Assembly: GCF_001043955.1 (NCBI RefSeq)
Contig: NZ_LABZ01000006.1
Span: forward strand, 1 to 64,000
From: Methylobacterium tarhaniae
GTDB lineage: Bacteria; Pseudomonadota; Alphaproteobacteria; Rhizobiales; Beijerinckiaceae
DNA: 64,000 nucleotides
Reading direction: 5' to 3'
Numbering within the stretch: the first letter of the stretch is position 1; each line of letters starts with the position of its first letter. The translations under genes and the position numbers were made by a program. This document shows, in pieces, positions 1 through 9,530 of this stretch. The notes under the pieces are model-generated. The model was not told the origin of the DNA. It worked only from the letters and a program-made list of their open reading frames with translations, and made no database searches.

Positions 1-1097
1 AGCTGGCGGACGTTGCCGGGCCAGTCGTAGCGGGTGATGAGCGCCATCGCTTCCGCCGCGATGCCCCGTACCCGCTTGCCTTCCTCCGCCGCGAACCGGG
101 CGCAGAACGAGCGGGCGAGGTCCGGGATGTCCTCGCGCCGGGCCCGCAGGGGCGGCAGGGTCATCGGGAAGACGTTGAGGCGGTAATACAGGTCCTCGCG
201 GAAGCGGCCCTGCTTGACGAGGTCGAGGAGGGAGCGGTTCGTCGCCGAGACCAGCCGGATGTCGACCCGCACGCTCTTGCGCCCGCCGACCGGGTCGACC
301 TCGCCCTCCTGGAGCGCGCGCAGCAGCTTCACCTGCGCGTCGAGGGGTAGCTCCCCGATCTCGTCGAGGAACAGCGTGCCGCCCGACGCCTCGACGAACT
401 TGCCGAGATGGCGCTCGGTGGCACCGGTGAAGGCACCCTTCTCGTGGCCGAACAGGGTCGATTCGACGAGGTTGTCGGGGATCGCCCCGCAATTGACCGT
501 CACGAAGGGCTTGCCGCGGCGATCGCCCGAGCCCTGGATGGCGCGGGCCAGCACCTCCTTGCCGACGCCGGATTCGCCCTCGATCAGCACCGGGATGTTG
601 GATTTCGCCGCCCGCTCGGCGAGCCGCATCACCCGGGCCATGTCCGGGCTCTTCGAGGTGAGGTCGCGGAAGGAGAGGGCGCCGGAGGCGCGCCTGCGCA
701 TCCGCCGGATCTCGTCCTGGAGCTGGTCGACCTGGAGCGCGTTGCGGATCGAGACCTGGAGCCGTTCGGGGCCGGCGGGCTTCACCACGAAATCGACCGC
801 GCCCGCCCGCATGGCGTTGACCACGGCGTCGATCGAGCCGTTCGCCGTCTGCACGATCACCGGCGTATCGATGCCGGCCTTGCGCAGCTCGGCCAGCACG
901 CCGAGCCCGTCCAGGCCGCCCGGCATCGCGAGGTCGAGCAGCACCACGTCGATGCTGGAATCGGGGGCCCGGATGGCGTCCAGTCCGGCCGCTCCGCCTT
1001 CCGCCACCACGGCCTCGAACCCGAGGCGCCGCACCATGGCCTCCGCCAGCCGGCGCTGCACGGGATCGTCGTCGACGATGAGGACCGTGGTGGTCAT
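1..1097 (-). CDS. sigma-54-dependent response regulator (NtrC family), 3' end outside window
   Basis: Translating the minus strand from the ATG at 1097 gives an N-terminal receiver domain with an acidic cluster (VDDD, residues 8-11) and a probable phospho-acceptor Asp55. An AAA+ sigma-54 activation domain follows, with Walker A GESGVGKE near residue 174 and the sigma-54-contacting loop GAFTGA near residue 220. The reading frame stays open to the window edge, where the WPGNVRQL motif is reached, so the C-terminal Fis-type DNA-binding domain lies outside. The family activates RNA polymerase with sigma-54 after phosphorylation by a partner histidine kinase; no kinase is visible here. The target genes cannot be told from the sequence. 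Confidence 0.93.
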   Translation of the reverse strand, partial: MTTTVLIVDDDPVQRRLAEAMVRRLGFEAVVAEGGAAGLDAIRAPDSSIDVVLLDLAMPGGLDGLGVLAELRKAGIDTPVIVQTANGSIDAVVNAMRAGAVDFVVKPAGPERLQVSIRNALQVDQLQDEIRRMRRRASGALSFRDLTSKSPDMARVMRLAERAAKSNIPVLIEGESGVGKEVLARAIQGSGDRRGKPFVTVNCGAIPDNLVESTLFGHEKGAFTGATERHLGKFVEASGGTLFLDEIGELPLDAQVKLLRALQEGEVDPVGGRKSVRVDIRLVSATNRSLLDLVKQGRFREDLYYRLNVFPMTLPPLRARREDIPDLARSFCARFAAEEGKRVRGIAAEAMALITRYDWPGNVRQ

Positions 1098-1383
1098 CTG
1101 TTCTCCTCGAGAGGATCGCCGCCGTGTGGCGGCGCCCTGAAGCCTTCATCGCGCCCGGCGGCCCGCCCCGAGGGGAGGGCCATCCGCGAATCACGCGGCT
1201 GTTTCGTTTCGAGCCGCATGCTGCGTCACAACCGTAAAGTCGCCCTTAACGCCAACGAGAGGTTACCGAGCCGGCGCCTCGCACCGCAATCGTGGCGGGC
1301 TCGGTTGATCGCGGGCGGCGGGCGGCCGATATGTCTCCCGCATCGCCTGCCAGAGACTGCTTGGCCTGAGAGGAACATCGTCC

Positions 1384-3252
1384 ATGCCGCTGAGTGCCGC
1401 CGCGCCGTCGGACAGCGCCCTGAGCACCGCCCAGGCCACGGCCCGCGCCGTCGATCTCGGGCCGCTGCCGGAATGGGACCTGTCGGACCTCTATGCCGGC
1501 CTCGACGACCCGGCCTTCGCCGCCGACCTCGCCCGGGCCGAGGCCGAGTGCCGGAGCTTCGCCGAGAGCTATCGCGGCCGCGTCAGGGACCTCGTCGCCG
1601 GCGAGGGCGCGTCCGACCGGCTCGGCACCGCGGTCGCCGCCTACGAGGCGATCGAGGACCGGCTCGGCCGGCTGATGTCCTATGCCGGCCTCGTCTATTC
1701 GGGCGACACCACCGACCCGGCCCGGGCGAAGTTCTACGGCGACACCCAGGAGCGCCTGACCACCGCGTCGAGCGACCTGCTGTTCTTCACGCTCGAGCTC
1801 AACCGGGTCGAGGATTCAGCGATCGATGCGGCGGCCGCGCACCCGCCGCTCGCCCGCTACCGCCCCTGGCTCGAGGACATCCGCCGCGAGAAGCCGCACC
1901 AGCTCAGCGACGAGGCCGAAAAGCTCTTCCTCGAGAAGTCGGTGACCGGGCGCGCCGCCTGGAACCGGCTCTTCGACGAGACCATCGCGTCCCTGCGGTT
2001 CCCCCTGCGCGGCGAGGAGCTGACGCTGGAGCCCACCCTCAACAAGCTCCAGGACCCGGACGAGACCGTGCGTCGGGACGCGGCGGGCGCGCTCAGCACC
2101 GTCTTCCGGGCCAACCTGCGGGTGTTCACGCTGATCACCAACACGCTCGCCAAGGACAAGGAGATCTCGGACCGCTGGCGCGGCTTCACCGACGTGTCGG
2201 ATGCCCGCCACCTCGCCAACCGGGTCGAGCGCGACACGGTCGAGGCGCTGGTCGCCGCCGTGCAGGCGGCCTATCCGCGCCTGTCGCACCGCTACTACAA
2301 GCTGAAGGCGCGGTGGTTCGGGCGGGACAGCCTGGCCTATTGGGACCGCAACGCGCCGCTGCCGAAGGTCGAGCAGCGCACGATCCCCTGGGCGGAGGCG
2401 CGCGAGACCGTTCTGTCGGCCTACGGCGCCTTCTCGCCGAAGATGGCCGAGATCGCCCGGCGCTTCTTCGACGGCGGCTGGATCGACGCGCCGGTGCGCC
2501 CCGGCAAGGCGCCGGGCGCCTTCGCGCACCCGACCGTGCCCTCGGCCCACCCCTTCGTGCTGGTCAACTACCAGGGCAAGCCGCGGGACGTGATGACGCT
2601 CGCCCACGAGCTCGGCCATGGCGTGCACCAGGTTCTGGCCGGCCCCAACGGCGCGCTCATGGCCCCGACGCCCCTGACGCTCGCCGAGACCGCCAGCGTG
2701 TTCGGCGAGATGCTGACCTTCCGCCGGGTGCTGGAGGCCACGACCGACCCGGTCCAGCGCCGGGCGATGCTCGCCGCCAAGGTCGAGGACATGATCAACA
2801 CGGTGGTGCGCCAGATCGCGTTCTACGCCTTCGAGCGCAAGGTCCACCTCGCCCGCCGCGAGGGCGAGCTGACCGCCGACAGGATCAACGCCCTGTGGAT
2901 GTCGGTGCAGGCGGAGAGCTTGGGTCCCGCGATCCGCCTCGACGAGGGCTACGAGCCGTACTGGGCCTATATCCCGCACTTCATCCACTCCCCGTTCTAC
3001 GTCTACGCCTATGCCTTCGGCGACTGCCTCGTGAACTCGCTCTACGGCGTCTACCGGCGGGCGAGCGGCGATCCGGCGGCGGAGGAGGCCTTCGTCGAGC
3101 GCTATTTCGCGCTGCTCGCGGCCGGCGGCAGCAAGCCCTATGGCGAGCTCCTGGCGCCGTTCGGTCTCGACGCCCGCGACCCGGCCTTCTGGCAGATCGG
3201 CCTGTCGATGATCGAGGGGATGATCGCGGAGCTGGAGGCGATGGAGGCGTGA
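1384..3252 (+). CDS. pepF: M3 family oligoendopeptidase F
   Basis: A 622-residue cytosolic zinc metallopeptidase of the M3 (PepF) family, which cuts short oligopeptides. The zinc site HELGH sits at residues 408-412, and the residues after it (the GVHQ and ETASVFGEM stretch) fit the third ligand region of the family. Length is normal for PepF of Alphaproteobacteria (about 600-620). The ATG at 1384 is preceded by AGAGGAAC, a fair ribosome site. It stands alone; a nested hairpin follows its stop, and the next gene is convergent. It could help use peptides imported by the dipeptide transporter at 19-25 kb, but there is no operon link. Confidence 0.92.
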   Translation: MPLSAAAPSDSALSTAQATARAVDLGPLPEWDLSDLYAGLDDPAFAADLARAEAECRSFAESYRGRVRDLVAGEGASDRLGTAVAAYEAIEDRLGRLMSYAGLVYSGDTTDPARAKFYGDTQERLTTASSDLLFFTLELNRVEDSAIDAAAAHPPLARYRPWLEDIRREKPHQLSDEAEKLFLEKSVTGRAAWNRLFDETIASLRFPLRGEELTLEPTLNKLQDPDETVRRDAAGALSTVFRANLRVFTLITNTLAKDKEISDRWRGFTDVSDARHLANRVERDTVEALVAAVQAAYPRLSHRYYKLKARWFGRDSLAYWDRNAPLPKVEQRTIPWAEARETVLSAYGAFSPKMAEIARRFFDGGWIDAPVRPGKAPGAFAHPTVPSAHPFVLVNYQGKPRDVMTLAHELGHGVHQVLAGPNGALMAPTPLTLAETASVFGEMLTFRRVLEATTDPVQRRAMLAAKVEDMINTVVRQIAFYAFERKVHLARREGELTADRINALWMSVQAESLGPAIRLDEGYEPYWAYIPHFIHSPFYVYAYAFGDCLVNSLYGVYRRASGDPAAEEAFVERYFALLAAGGSKPYGELLAPFGLDARDPAFWQIGLSMIEGMIAELEAMEA

Positions 3253-3348
3253 CGCGCCGTCATCGAACCGTCGCGCCCGGCCCCTAAGCAGATTTCGCAA
3301 CAGTGGTCGCCGGTTTTGCGACAAAAATCTGCGGCCGAACAAGAACCT

Positions 3349-3387
3349 GAGCGGACGAAGCGTTGGCTCGCCGACGCAAGTCCGCTC
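3349..3387. terminator. hairpin between convergent genes
   Basis: The 8-bp arms GAGCGGAC (3349-3356) and GTCCGCTC (3380-3387) enclose a smaller nested stem. The hairpin lies between the end of pepF and the stop codon of the convergent DMT transporter and could end transcription from either side, although no long T-run is present. Confidence 0.4.
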
Positions 3388-4282
3388 AGCGTCGACCCGA
3401 CATCTCCGCCACCGCGATCCCGCCGAGAACCAGGGCGAGGGCCGCCGCCTCGACGAGGCCGAAGGACTCGCCCACCAGCCCCACCGCCAGGATCGCCCCG
3501 AAGACCGGAACCAGGTTGTTGAACAGGCCGGCGCGGTTCGGCCCGATCGTCTCGACCCCGCGCATATAGGCGAGCTGCGCCACCAGCGACGGCCCGAGCG
3601 CCGTGAAGGCGGTCAGCGCCCAGCCGGCGGCGCCCGGCCAGAGCACGCGGCCGCTCGCCCATTCGGCGAGGAGGAGCGGCATCGAGGTCGCCCAGGCGGC
3701 GATCGCCATGGCGGCGAAGAAGGCGAGGCCCGGCACCGCCGGTCGCGAGGGGAGGGCGACGGTGTAGCCGGCGTAGAACAGGCAGGCCAGCAGCACCAGG
3801 AGGTCGCCGCGGTTGACATCGAGCGCCCGCAGCCGCGCGAGGTCGCCGTGGCTCGCCACCAGAACCACGCCGGCGAGCGTGATGACGGAGCCGACGATCT
3901 GGCCGGGCCGCACCGCGACGCCGCGGGCGACGAAGTTGAGGAGGAGCACCAGGACCGGGATCGTGCCCTCGATCAGGGACAGGTTGACGGCGCTCGTCAG
4001 CGCGCCGGCCTCGTAGGTCAGCGCGTTGAAGCCGGTATAGCCGACGCCGCCCATCAGCAGGATCATCGGCCAATGCGCCCAGAGGGTGCGCCGGTGCGCC
4101 CAGGTCTCGCGCCCGGCGACGAGCGCGATCACCGTGAGGGCGATCGACCAGCGCAAGGCGACGAGCGCCTGCGGCGAGACGAGGCCGACCGCGACCTTGC
4201 TCGCCACCGCGTTGCCGGCCCAGAGCAGGGTCGCGAAGGCGAGAAGCGCGTAGGCGGCCGCGGCCGAGCGGCCGCCGCTCAC
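3386..4282 (-). CDS. DMT family (EamA) transporter
   Basis: A 298-residue inner-membrane protein with about ten hydrophobic segments in two EamA-like halves. The N-terminal GNAVASKVAVGLVSP stretch is typical of the first EamA repeat, and the second half begins at about residue 155. Members export or import small metabolites such as amino acids and nucleotide precursors. The substrate cannot be predicted. It lies 24 bases upstream of the stop of nothing else on its strand, and the hydrolase gene at 4307-5257 is upstream on the same strand with only a short gap, so the two may be co-transcribed. Confidence 0.88.
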   Translation of the reverse strand: MSGGRSAAAAYALLAFATLLWAGNAVASKVAVGLVSPQALVALRWSIALTVIALVAGRETWAHRRTLWAHWPMILLMGGVGYTGFNALTYEAGALTSAVNLSLIEGTIPVLVLLLNFVARGVAVRPGQIVGSVITLAGVVLVASHGDLARLRALDVNRGDLLVLLACLFYAGYTVALPSRPAVPGLAFFAAMAIAAWATSMPLLLAEWASGRVLWPGAAGWALTAFTALGPSLVAQLAYMRGVETIGPNRAGLFNNLVPVFGAILAVGLVGESFGLVEAAALALVLGGIAVAEMSGRR

Positions 4283-4306
4283 GTCCCTTGCCTCACGCCT
4301 GATCCC

Positions 4307-5257
4307 TCACGCCAGCGCCATCAGGAAGCGCTCGATCAGCTCCAGGGCGCGCTGGGTCATGGCGAGGTTGTAGCGGATGAAGACGTGGCAGCCGCCGGTA
4401 TAGACCGAGGTGTAGCCGCCGTTATTGGCCGCGGCCCAGCGCATCGACATGAACAGCGTGTCGTCGAGGAGGGGATCGCGGGTGCCGACCGAGAACAGGG
4501 CCGGCGGCAGGCCGGCGAGGTCGGCGTAGAGCGGCGAGACGTCCGGCGAGCGCCGGGCGACGCCCTCCGGCACGAAGCCGTCGGCGAAGCGGCGTATGTC
4601 GGTGGAGTTGAGGACCAGGCGCTCCTCGCCCCAGTTGCGGGCGCTCGCGGTGACGCCGAGGTCGTAGAGGCCGGAAAACAGGTTGGCGCCCCGGAACGCC
4701 TTGGGTAGCCGGTGGCGGTCGCGCAGGCGCAGGAGCGTCATCACGCTCAGGTGAGCACCGACCGATTCGCCGCCGATGGTCAGGGCCTCGACCCCGAACA
4801 CCTTGCGGCCCTCGTGGTAGAGCCAGAGCGCCGCCGCCTCGCAATCGTCGATCGGGGCCGGGTAGGGGTGCTCCGGCGCCAGCCGGTAATCGACCGAGAC
4901 GCAGACGAAGCCGCAGCGCTCGGCGATGCGCTCCAGCCAGGGATCCTGCTCGTCGGCGCCGCCCCAGACCCAGCCGCCGGAATGGATGTGCAGGTAGGCG
5001 CCGCGGGCCTTGCGCTGCGGCCGGATCACCCGCAGGGCGAGCGGCCCGCCGGGGCCCGGAATCATCATCGTCTCGGCCCGGTCGCTGCGGGGCATCGCCG
5101 GATAGGCGAGGCTGCCGCCGCGGCGGCGCTCGCGCACCTCGGCGACCGGCATGGACCAGGGGTCCGGTGCCTGGGCCTGCGCGGCGATGATCTCCCGGTT
5201 CAGCCGTTCGGCATCGGGATCGGTTTTCGCCGGGTCGAAGAGCGCGTGGTCGATCAT
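4307..5257 (-). CDS. alpha/beta hydrolase, hormone-sensitive lipase-like (fold-3)
   Basis: A serine hydrolase of the HSL/AB_hydrolase_3 family. The oxyanion-hole stretch reads HSGGW in place of the usual HGGGW. The nucleophile elbow is GESVG, and the acid and base residues fit GTRDP and GCHVF near the C-terminus. An upstream ATG at 5323 is in frame, but the family-like N-terminus MIDHALFDP starts at 5257 (316 residues). Such enzymes cleave carboxyl esters or lactones in the cytosol. The substrate is unknown. The gene probably forms a unit with the downstream DMT transporter. Confidence 0.85.
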   Translation of the reverse strand: MIDHALFDPAKTDPDAERLNREIIAAQAQAPDPWSMPVAEVRERRRGGSLAYPAMPRSDRAETMMIPGPGGPLALRVIRPQRKARGAYLHIHSGGWVWGGADEQDPWLERIAERCGFVCVSVDYRLAPEHPYPAPIDDCEAAALWLYHEGRKVFGVEALTIGGESVGAHLSVMTLLRLRDRHRLPKAFRGANLFSGLYDLGVTASARNWGEERLVLNSTDIRRFADGFVPEGVARRSPDVSPLYADLAGLPPALFSVGTRDPLLDDTLFMSMRWAAANNGGYTSVYTGGCHVFIRYNLAMTQRALELIERFLMALA

Positions 5258-5537
5258 GCTCGGGGTATCAATCTCGCGGCGCTGCGCCGGCGGCGGAGCG
5301 TCTCGGGGTTGCGGGCAGGGCATCGTCCAGCCCGGTGTCGTCGTCCGGGCATCTTGGGATAATCCGCGGAGGTTGCCATCTCAGGTCTGGATTGCCAAAC
5401 GGTGCAATGCGTCAGGCCGCACCGGGTTTCGTTCGAGATGTGACAATCCCGCAACGGTTCGGTTGCGCAACGCAACGGGACGGTTGCGCATCGCAAGGTT
5501 CGGGCGCAGGTCCGCAGCGGCAGGGTCGCGAGGAAGC

Positions 5538-5912
5538 ATGAGCGAGCAGAGATTCCACCGTCCCTTCGGCGAGCAGGCACCGCGCGGGCAGGACCCCTAC
5601 GGCCAGGGCGGCTACGATCCCGGCCCCGGGGCCTATCGCGGCGGCCGGCCGTCGGGCCTGCACCGCTTCCTCGGCGGCTCGCCGGGGGCGGTGCTGGTGC
5701 GGCTGGTCTTCCTGTCGCTCCTCGTAGGGGCCGGCATGGCGATGCTCGGGGTCACGCCCGGGCTCCTGTTCGCCCAGGCCTACGAGACGATCCACTCGCT
5801 GATCGCGCTCGGCTTCGACACCTTCCACGATGCCGGCCGCTGGTTCGTCGCGGGCGCCGTGGTGGTGGTGCCGCTCTGGCTCCTGTCGCGGCTCTTCGCC
5901 CGCGGCCGCTGA
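5538..5912 (+). CDS. small membrane protein, DUF6460-like
   Basis: A 124-residue protein. The first 50 residues are polar and rich in Gly, Pro, Gln and Tyr. Two hydrophobic segments follow (about 55-80 and 98-118), and the protein ends in a basic tail. The ATG at 5538 follows AGGAAGC, a good ribosome site, which excludes the longer in-frame ORF that runs back through the neighbouring hydrolase gene. It resembles short integrase-independent membrane proteins annotated as DUF6460 in Methylobacterium; that assignment is from memory and should be treated as tentative. No function is known. Confidence 0.75.
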   Translation: MSEQRFHRPFGEQAPRGQDPYGQGGYDPGPGAYRGGRPSGLHRFLGGSPGAVLVRLVFLSLLVGAGMAMLGVTPGLLFAQAYETIHSLIALGFDTFHDAGRWFVAGAVVVVPLWLLSRLFARGR

Positions 5913-5927
5913 GCGGACCCCGGAACG

Positions 5928-7301
5928 ATGCATCCCGCCGCCCCGAGCCCGCATGGCGCGCGTCCGGAGGTCACCCACCGCCGCCTTCTCGCGCTCGCCG
6001 TGCCGATGACGCTCGCCAACGTCACGACGCCGCTCCTCGGCCTCGTCGGCACGGCGGCGGTCGGGCGGCTCGGCGACGCGGCCCTGCTCGGGGCGCTGGC
6101 CCTGGGGGCGGTGGTCTTCGATTACCTGTTCTGGACCTTCGGGGCCCTGCGCATGGCCACCGCCGGCCTCACCGCGCAGGCGACCGGCGCCGGCGACCGG
6201 GAGGAGATCGACCGCACGCTCGCCCGGGCGCTCGCGGCGGCGCTGGCGGTCGGCCTCGCCATGGTGGCGCTGCAAGCTCCCCTCGGGACGGCGGCCCTCC
6301 GGTTGTCCGGCGCCAGCCCGGCGGTGAATGCGGCTCTCTCGGATTACTTCGCGGTGCGGATCTGGTGCGCGCCGTTCACGCTGGCGAACTACGTCATCCT
6401 CGGCTCGGCCCTCGGGCGGGGCCGCACCGATCTCGGCCTCGCCCTCCAGGTCGCGATCAACGTCGTCAACGTGGCGCTCACCCTCCCGTTCGTCCTCGGG
6501 CTCGGATACGGCGTCGCCGGTGCGGCCTTCGCCACGGTCCTGGCGGAGATCGCCGGCACCGCCCTCGGGCTCGTCGTGCTGCACCGCCTCGGCTCCCGGC
6601 CCTGGCGCGTGCCCCTGCGGGAGGTCGTCGAGCGCACCGGCCTCACCCGGATGCTGTCGGTCAACGGCGACGTGATGGTGCGGACGCTGGCGCTCATCAC
6701 CGCGCTCGCCCTGTTCACCGGGCTCGGGGCGCGGGAGGGAGACGTGACCCTCGCGGCCAATGCGGTGCTCCAGAACCTCTTCCTGATCGGCAGCTTCTTC
6801 CTCGACGGCTTCGCCACCGCTGCGGAGGTCCTGTGCGGTCAGGCGCTGGGCGCCCGCGACGAGGGCGCCTTCCGGGGTGCGGTGCGGCTCTCGCTCGGCT
6901 GGTGCCTCGGCTTCGCCCTGGCGGTCTCGGGCCTCTTCCTCGCGGTCGGCGGCGCCTTCATCGACGCGATCACGACGGCGCCCGAGGTGCGGGCCTTCGC
7001 GCGCGACTACCTCGTCTACGCCGCCCTGACGCCGCTCGCGGCGGCGGCCGCCTTCGCGTTCGACGGGGTCTATATCGGGGCGACCTGGACCCGGGCGATG
7101 CGCAACCTGATGCTGGCGGCGCTCGCCGTCGACGCCGCGATGCTGGCGGCGACGCGGGACCTCGGCAATACCGGCCTGTGGCTCGCCATGCTGGCCTTCC
7201 TGGCCGCCCGCGGCCTCGGCCAGGCCCTGCTCTATCCGCGGCTCGCGGCCGGCGCCTTCCCGCCCGCGCGGGTCGGCGTCCTGACGGAGGCGACGCGATG
7301 A
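5928..7301 (+). CDS. MATE family efflux transporter
   Basis: A 457-residue inner-membrane antiporter of the MATE/DinF branch with about twelve transmembrane segments in two halves. The N-terminal pattern LAVPMTLANVTTPLLG and the repeat of a similar pattern after residue 235 are typical. DinF-like members export cationic or oxidised organic compounds using a Na+ or H+ gradient. The stop codon overlaps the ATG of the GFA gene (ATGA), so the two are translationally coupled, which suggests a shared detoxification role. Confidence 0.93.
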   Translation: MHPAAPSPHGARPEVTHRRLLALAVPMTLANVTTPLLGLVGTAAVGRLGDAALLGALALGAVVFDYLFWTFGALRMATAGLTAQATGAGDREEIDRTLARALAAALAVGLAMVALQAPLGTAALRLSGASPAVNAALSDYFAVRIWCAPFTLANYVILGSALGRGRTDLGLALQVAINVVNVALTLPFVLGLGYGVAGAAFATVLAEIAGTALGLVVLHRLGSRPWRVPLREVVERTGLTRMLSVNGDVMVRTLALITALALFTGLGAREGDVTLAANAVLQNLFLIGSFFLDGFATAAEVLCGQALGARDEGAFRGAVRLSLGWCLGFALAVSGLFLAVGGAFIDAITTAPEVRAFARDYLVYAALTPLAAAAAFAFDGVYIGATWTRAMRNLMLAALAVDAAMLAATRDLGNTGLWLAMLAFLAARGLGQALLYPRLAAGAFPPARVGVLTEATR

Positions 7302-7699
7302 GCACGACGATCTCGGGCGGATGCCGCTGCGGCGCCCTGCGCTACGCGGCGGAGGGGGAGCCCTGGAACCTCACGGTCTGCCATTGCGAGGATTGCCGCG
7401 CCACCGCGGGGGCGCCGATGGTCGGCTGGCTCACGGTGCGGCGCGAGGCCTGCCGCTTCACCGCGGCTCCGTCCTGGTTCCGCTCCAGCCCGCGGGCCGA
7501 ACGCGCCTTCTGCCCGTCCTGCGGCACGGCGCTCGCCTACCGGGCCGACGACCTGCCCGACGAGATCGACCTGACCCTGGCGAGCCTAGACGACCCGGAG
7601 CGTTTCCCGCCGCGCGACCACGTCTGGGTCTCCCGCCGCCTGTCCTGGGTCGCCCTGCCGCCCGGGCTGCCCTGCCATCCGCAGGCGCGCGTATCCTGA
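7298..7699 (+). CDS. GFA family (CENP-V/GFA domain) protein
   Basis: A 133-residue zinc protein. It carries the full GFA cysteine set: GGCRCGALRY near residues 7-16, CHCEDCR near 28-34 and CPSCGTAL near 74-81. The family includes glutathione-dependent formaldehyde-activating enzyme (Gfa), but most members have no proven activity, so formaldehyde chemistry is only a possibility even in a methylotroph-like genome. It overlaps the MATE gene by four bases. Confidence 0.9.
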   Translation: MSTTISGGCRCGALRYAAEGEPWNLTVCHCEDCRATAGAPMVGWLTVRREACRFTAAPSWFRSSPRAERAFCPSCGTALAYRADDLPDEIDLTLASLDDPERFPPRDHVWVSRRLSWVALPPGLPCHPQARVS

Positions 7700-7741
7700 C
7701 GCCCCACCCGAACCGCCGCCCGCCGCACGAGACGATCCCGC

Positions 7742-8611
7742 ATGACGATGGCGGACCCGACCGTTCACCGCGAGGCCGACGCGCCGTACTCCGACGCGCC
7801 GTTCTCCGATATGCCGTTCTCCGACGTGCCGTTCTTGCCGCCCCGCGCGGTCGACGACCCGGCGACCTGCACCTTCAACCACACCATCGACCTGCCCGGG
7901 CACGGCACCATGGCGGGGGCCTGGGACCTGCGCGCCGGGCTCGACGACTATCTCGGCCACGTCGCGGTGGCGGGAAAGCGCGTGCTCGATTTCGGCGCCA
8001 CCAGCGGCTTCCTCGGCTTCGCGGCGGAAGCGCGGGGCGCCGACGTGGTGTCCTACGACTTCGCCGGCGAGGCATGCTGGGAGATGGTGCCGTACCCGGA
8101 TTTCGAGCGCGCCGTGATCGCGCCGGAGATCCGCAGCCACCTGCGCCGGTTCGAGAACGCCTATTGGTACAGCCACGCCGCCCTCGGCTCGCGGGCGCGC
8201 CGCGCCGGCGGCTCGCTCTACGAGGTGCCGGAGGCGGTCGGACCGGTCGACATCGCGCTGCTCGGCAACGCGCTGGTCCGCCTGCGCGACCCGTTCCGGG
8301 CGCTCCACGGCGCCCTGCGGGTCACCCGGGAGACCGTCGTGGTGACCGAGATCCTGCCGAAATCGCTGCAGTTCCTGCGCTTCCTGCCGCGCAGCCTCGG
8401 CCTGCCGATGTTCCTCCTGCCCCGGACCGACCAGCGGATCCGCTTCGATTCCTGGTGGGCCATCGCCCCGACGACGATGCAGGAACTCCTGGCGATCCTG
8501 GGCTTCGGCGAATCGGCGGTGAGCTACCATCGCCAGCTGCTGCTCGGCCAGAAGCGGCTCTGCTACACCGTGGTGGCGCGGCGCACCGAGCCGACCAATC
8601 CGGAATTGTGA
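7742..8611 (+). CDS. class I SAM-dependent methyltransferase
   Basis: A 289-residue protein with the SAM-binding motif I as VLDFGATSGFLGF (about residues 81-93) followed by the acidic end of strand 2 (VVSYDF). The remaining Rossmann-fold order fits a class I methyltransferase. The N-terminus carries a short tandem repeat, with DAPFSD/DMPFSD/DVPF encoded by a 15-base DNA repeat. It may be a variable linker rather than part of the fold. The substrate is unknown. It follows the GFA gene by 42 bases and precedes the GST gene on the same strand. Confidence 0.85.
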   Translation: MTMADPTVHREADAPYSDAPFSDMPFSDVPFLPPRAVDDPATCTFNHTIDLPGHGTMAGAWDLRAGLDDYLGHVAVAGKRVLDFGATSGFLGFAAEARGADVVSYDFAGEACWEMVPYPDFERAVIAPEIRSHLRRFENAYWYSHAALGSRARRAGGSLYEVPEAVGPVDIALLGNALVRLRDPFRALHGALRVTRETVVVTEILPKSLQFLRFLPRSLGLPMFLLPRTDQRIRFDSWWAIAPTTMQELLAILGFGESAVSYHRQLLLGQKRLCYTVVARRTEPTNPEL

Positions 8612-8754
8612 GGCTTCGCCCGGGCTCGAGACGGTCGCCTCCGGCTGCGGCACCGCCCGCGAGAGGACGCCGCCGCGTTGCCCCCTCCGCGGCCACCGGC
8701 CATGATCCGCCCCGCCAAGCCGCCCGGACCAGGGCGCCGCCGGAGGAAATCCCC

Positions 8755-9444
8755 TTGTCCCGTGTGCTCTACGAACTCGCCGCCGCCGATCCGGACCGGC
8801 GCTTCAGCCCGTTCTGCTGGCGCATCCGCCTCGCCCTGGAGCACAAGGGCCTCGCCTTCGAGGGCCGGCCGTGGCGCTTCACGGAGACGGACGCGCTGGC
8901 CTTCTCGGGCTCGGACAAGGTGCCGGTGCTGGTCGAGGACGGGCGGGCGATCGCCGAGTCCTCGGTCATCGCCGCCCATCTCGAGGCGGCCTACCCGGAC
9001 CGGCCGTCGCTGTTCGGCGGCGCGGCCGGGCTGGCGCTGACCCGGTTCCACGTCGCCTGGACCGACGGGGTGCTGCACCCCGCCCTGGTGCCGCTCCTCC
9101 TCCTCGACATCCACCGCCACCTCGCCGACGCCGACCGGGCCTATTTCCGCCGGAGCCGCGAGGCCCGGTTCGGCAAGCCCCTGGAGGCGGTCTGCCCCGA
9201 TCCGGAGGCGCAACGCGCCACCTTGCGAAAAACCCTCGCGCCGGTCCGCGCGGTGCTGCGGATGCAGGCCTTCCTCGGTGGGGACGACCCGCTCTACGCC
9301 GACCACGTCGTGATGGGTGCCTTCCTGTGGGCCCGCGGCGTCAGCACGCTGGACCTCCTCGAACCCGACGACCCGGTCGAGGACTGGCGGCGGCGGATGC
9401 TGGAGCGGATGGGAGTGGGGTCGCGGGCGCTGGCCTTCGGCTGA
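8755..9444 (+). CDS. glutathione S-transferase family protein
   Basis: A 229-residue cytosolic GST. It has an N-terminal thioredoxin-like domain (residues 1-80), with SPFCWRIRLALEHKGL at the active-site helix and the glutathione-binding KVPVL and ESSVIAAHLE stretches, and an all-helical C-terminal domain. The start is a TTG at 8755, six bases after a strong GGAGG. The only ATGs in frame lie far upstream or inside the domain, so the TTG is preferred. The family conjugates or reduces substrates with glutathione; the actual substrate is unknown. Confidence 0.88.
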   Translation: MSRVLYELAAADPDRRFSPFCWRIRLALEHKGLAFEGRPWRFTETDALAFSGSDKVPVLVEDGRAIAESSVIAAHLEAAYPDRPSLFGGAAGLALTRFHVAWTDGVLHPALVPLLLLDIHRHLADADRAYFRRSREARFGKPLEAVCPDPEAQRATLRKTLAPVRAVLRMQAFLGGDDPLYADHVVMGAFLWARGVSTLDLLEPDDPVEDWRRRMLERMGVGSRALAFG

Positions 9445-9530
9445 CGCGAACTCCCTGTGGACCCCGTCTCGGGGTCCGGATCGGCGGCGGGCCTCCCGTG
9501 TTACGAGTCGGGCCATCGCAGGGAGCCGAG

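Noticed and set aside
408..3287. Very long plus-strand ORF (959 codons) over the regulator and pepF
   Set aside because: It is an Arg/Pro/Gly-rich shadow frame in GC-rich DNA, overlapping two well-supported genes in other frames.
5440..5500. Repeated GCAACG/GGTTGCG boxes before the small membrane protein gene
   Set aside because: The short repeats are irregular in spacing and could arise by chance in GC-rich DNA; no known operator matches.
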